This document shows, piece by piece, positions 61,570 to 64,000 of a DNA stretch of 64,000 nucleotides. A program made the position numbers and the translations under genes. Under the pieces are notes generated by a model that searched no databases, was not told the DNA's origin, and saw nothing but the letters and a program-made list of their open reading frames with translations. The DNA is from DATJLQ01 sp035509415 (GTDB lineage Bacteria > Pseudomonadota > Alphaproteobacteria > JACZXZ01). Where the stretch lies: assembly GCA_035509415.1 (NCBI GenBank), contig DATJLQ010000107.1, positions 1 to 64,000 on the forward strand. The letters run 5' to 3'. Every line of letters starts with the position of its first letter. Position 1 is the stretch's first letter.

Positions 61570-63798
61570 TCACATCTTGGTGAGGCCGTTCGGGAGCGCG
61601 ATGCCGCCGCCGGGGCGCTCTCGCTCGTCGGGCATGGAGGGCGCTTGCGTCGGCGCGGACGAACCCGAGGACGAGCCGGACGCGCCGCCGCCGAGCAGCG
61701 ATTGGAGCACCGAGCCGAGCCCGCCCGACGGCGCCGGGAAGTCGCGCACGGGTTTCCCCGCGAGGGCGGCCGCCATGAATTCGTGCCAGATATGGGCCGG
61801 GACCGAGCCGCCGACCACGCCGCGCATCGGCTGTCCGTCGTCGTTCCCGACCCAGACGCCGGTCACGAGGCCGGGCGTGAAGCCCACGAACCAGGCGTCG
61901 CGGTAATCCTGGGTGGTGCCGGTCTTCCCCGCGGCGGGCCGGCCGATATTGGCCGCGCGGCCGGTGCCCTCGGCGATGACGCCCTCCATCATGCGGTCCA
62001 TGGTCGCGGCCTCGCGCGGCGTCATCACGTCGCCCGGACCCGAGCCGCGGCGCTTATAGAGCACGGTGCCCGCGCGGTCGCGAATCTCGACCACACCGTA
62101 AGGCCACACGCCGATGCCGCCGTCGGCGAAGGCGCCGTAGGCGGCGGTGAGCTCGAGCAGGCTCACCTCGCTCGTGCCGAGGGCGAGGCTCAGATCGGGG
62201 CGCAACGGCGAGGTGATGCCGAGCCGGCGCGCGACCTCGATCACGCGGTGGATGCCCACCTTGTCGGCGAGCTGGGCGGCCACCGAGTTGAGCGAATGGG
62301 CAAGCGCGAATTTGAGCGGCACGCGGCCGAAATACTTGCCGTCGTAATTGTTGGGGCGCCATTTGCCGATCTGGATCGGCGCGTCGTCGAACACGTCGTC
62401 CGGTCCGTAGCCGGCCTCGAGCGCGGCCAGGTAGATGAACGGCTTGAACGCCGAGCCCGGCTGGCGCAGCGCCTGGACCGCGCGGTCGTACTGGCTCTCG
62501 CGGTAGTCGCGCCCGCCGACCAGCGCCTTGACCTCGCCGTCGGGGCTCAAGGCCACGAGCGCCCCCTGGCCGATGTCGAGCCGCGCGCCCTCCTTGTCGA
62601 GTGCTGCCGCGACCGCATCCTCGGCAAGCGCCTGGAGCCGCGGATCGTAGGTGGTGGCGACGACGATGTCGCGATCGACATAGCCGAGGATGTCGTGCAC
62701 CTGCTCGAGCACCCAGTCGGCGAAATAGCGCCCGCGCCAGGCGGCGACCGCGGCGGGCTTGAGCTTGTCGCGCGCGCGCTCGGCGGCGGCGGCTTGCTGA
62801 GGCGTGATGTAGCCGGCGGCGACCATGTTGTCGAGCACCTGCGCCGCGCGCTGCGCGGTGAGCGCGGGATCGGCGAAGGGATTGAAGCGCGACGGCGCCT
62901 TCAAGAGCCCGGCGATCACCGCCGACTGGTAGAGCGAGAGGTCGTGGGCCGGAATGCCGAAATAGCGGTGCGCGGCCGCATCGACGCCGTAGGCGTTCTC
63001 GCCCAGATAGACGCGATTGAGATAGATGGTGAGGATCTGGTCCTTGGTGAATTTGTGCTCGAGCCAAAGGGCGAGCAGCGCTTCCTGCACCTTGCGCTTC
63101 ACGGTACGCGCGGGCGAGAGGAACAGATTCTTCGCAAGCTGCTGGGTGATGGTGCTGCCGCCCTCGCGGATGCGGCCGCTTTCGATGTCGGCGACGAGGG
63201 CGCGCAGCATGCCGATCGGGTCGATGCCGAAATGCTCGTAGAAGCGCCTGTCCTCGGTCGCGATCACCGCCTCGGGAAGATAGGGCGGCATGTCCTTGAG
63301 CGGCACGACCCGGTCGTAGAGGTCGCCGAAGCTCGCGAACTGCTTGCCGTCGTCGGCGAGAAGCGTGACGCTCGGCTGGCGCGTCAAGGTCGCGTAGCTG
63401 TCGACGCTCGGGAGCTCGAGCGCGTAGTAGCCGACGAGTCCGGCGACGAGGACGAGGCCCCAGATCGCGACGGTGAGCGACCAGCGGAAAAGGTACGCGC
63501 CCCAGCCCCCTTTGCCGCCCTTGCCACCGCCCGTCCCGCGGCCGCCTTTGCCGCCGCCGCCTTTCCCGCCGCCGCCTTTGCCGCCACCCTTGTCGCCGCC
63601 GCGCGCGCGCCGTGCGGCGCCGAACCAGCTGCCGGGAAAGACAGCGCTCGACTTCCGCCGCGGCGGTTTCCGGCCCTGGCCGGACTCGTCCGCCGAGCGC
63701 ACGTCGAGTCGCTCGCCGCGCAGGCCGTCTTCGGCGCCGGCGCGTTTGCGCGGCCGCGCGAAAAGGGGCTCGACGCGACGCTTATCTCCTCGACTCAT
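61570..63798 (-). CDS. Class A penicillin-binding protein (PBP1A family)
   Basis: The ATG at 63798 gives 742 residues. A low-complexity Gly/Lys stretch (GGGKGGGGKGGGGKGG) precedes one membrane helix (LTVAIWGLVLVAGLVGYYAL). The glycosyltransferase has catalytic Glu in AVIATEDRRFYEHFGIDP, then GGSTITQQLAKNL. The transpeptidase has SxxK in PGSAFKPFIYLA, SLNS and KTGTTQDYRDAWFVG. It builds peptidoglycan in the periplasm. The C-terminus has another Ser/Gly-rich stretch. The 202 bp beyond the start hold nothing I can support. Confidence 0.94.
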   Translation of the reverse strand: MSRGDKRRVEPLFARPRKRAGAEDGLRGERLDVRSADESGQGRKPPRRKSSAVFPGSWFGAARRARGGDKGGGKGGGGKGGGGKGGRGTGGGKGGKGGWGAYLFRWSLTVAIWGLVLVAGLVGYYALELPSVDSYATLTRQPSVTLLADDGKQFASFGDLYDRVVPLKDMPPYLPEAVIATEDRRFYEHFGIDPIGMLRALVADIESGRIREGGSTITQQLAKNLFLSPARTVKRKVQEALLALWLEHKFTKDQILTIYLNRVYLGENAYGVDAAAHRYFGIPAHDLSLYQSAVIAGLLKAPSRFNPFADPALTAQRAAQVLDNMVAAGYITPQQAAAAERARDKLKPAAVAAWRGRYFADWVLEQVHDILGYVDRDIVVATTYDPRLQALAEDAVAAALDKEGARLDIGQGALVALSPDGEVKALVGGRDYRESQYDRAVQALRQPGSAFKPFIYLAALEAGYGPDDVFDDAPIQIGKWRPNNYDGKYFGRVPLKFALAHSLNSVAAQLADKVGIHRVIEVARRLGITSPLRPDLSLALGTSEVSLLELTAAYGAFADGGIGVWPYGVVEIRDRAGTVLYKRRGSGPGDVMTPREAATMDRMMEGVIAEGTGRAANIGRPAAGKTGTTQDYRDAWFVGFTPGLVTGVWVGNDDGQPMRGVVGGSVPAHIWHEFMAAALAGKPVRDFPAPSGGLGSVLQSLLGGGASGSSSGSSAPTQAPSMPDERERPGGGIALPNGLTKM

Positions 63799-64000
63799 TC
63801 GCGGGCTTTTATCATATCCGGCGGGCCCCGGCCCGAAATAGCACGGGCTCAAGCGCGCGGCGTGGGACAAAAAGGTGCCGGCGGGCGCGCCGCGGCGCGG
63901 GCCTCGACCCTTCTACGGGCGACTCGGGCGCCGTCTTGCGGTCGGCGGAATCGCCCGTTAGGGTAGGCGCCGCTTAATTCGGGGACCCGCCGAGCGCCGC

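Noticed and set aside
61645..63966. 773-codon rightward open frame
   Set aside because: It is antisense to the penicillin-binding protein, whose motifs are complete, and has shadow composition.

Overview
The window is GC-rich chromosomal DNA with tightly packed genes. The RegB/RegA redox pair, the Zur/Fur-type operators, the quinol-oxidase set cydPABX and the cell-envelope genes point to an alphaproteobacterium. I cannot name the genus. No rRNA, tRNA, CRISPR array, integrase or transposase was recognised.

Region by region. 1-3.7 kb is a metal-homeostasis patch with visible gene decay. A Zur regulator and a COG0523 zinc GTPase diverge from a near-perfect palindrome. They are followed by the scars of a second COG0523 gene and of a polysaccharide deacetylase, then by an ArsR/SmtB-type sensor overlapping a histidine-rich protein. 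3.9-6.6 kb holds an ArsB/CitT-type permease, a DUF4760-like membrane protein and a 5'-truncated tandem HAD phosphatase gene. 6.7-8.1 kb is an FTR1 ferrous-iron permease with a periplasmic cupredoxin under a perfect 21-bp Fur-like palindrome.

8.2-42.5 kb is one large polysaccharide region. Its first part (8.2-24.6 kb) carries nucleotide-sugar enzymes (GalE, HldE, a GDP-mannose 3,5-epimerase-like protein), five glycosyltransferases, a carbamoyltransferase, an asparagine-synthetase-like amidotransferase, an O-antigen polymerase/ligase-like protein, a nucleotidyltransferase and a PPP-type phosphatase. The second part (25.1-41.5 kb) carries an SGNH hydrolase and an acyltransferase (probable acyl decoration), a degenerate HD-GYP sensor, a transglutaminase-like cysteine proteinase, a priming sugar-phosphate transferase, a second polymerase, a Wzz/BY-kinase, an outer-membrane export lipoprotein, an outer-membrane beta-barrel and a Gly/Pro-rich secreted protein. 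A PqqD-like protein and an HPr-kinase-like protein follow. Together these resemble a Wzy-type surface polysaccharide pathway, but no Wzx flippase is visible. RegA and RegB lie just beyond.

44.7-47.8 kb is a solitary type IIG-like restriction-methylase. 47.8-51.0 kb has an ABC-2 exporter, then cobS and cobC (late cobalamin synthesis). 51.1-57.4 kb has a SYLF protein, an ankyrin protein, the bd oxidase cluster cydP-A-B-X (cydX encodes only 31 residues), a small lipoprotein, an SCO copper chaperone and a small secreted protein. 57.8-63.8 kb has a YgjP-like metallopeptidase, Ada, a Bcr/CflA transporter, a GNAT acetyltransferase and a class A penicillin-binding protein.

The observation I rate highest is a set of genes spread over the polysaccharide locus that individually resemble parts of peptide-modification systems: PqqD fold, HprK-like kinase, nucleotidyltransferase, asparagine-synthetase homologue and a transglutaminase-like peptidase. 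They sit next to a Gly/Pro-rich secreted protein with a Cys-X-X-Cys tail. Whether they form one system is inference.
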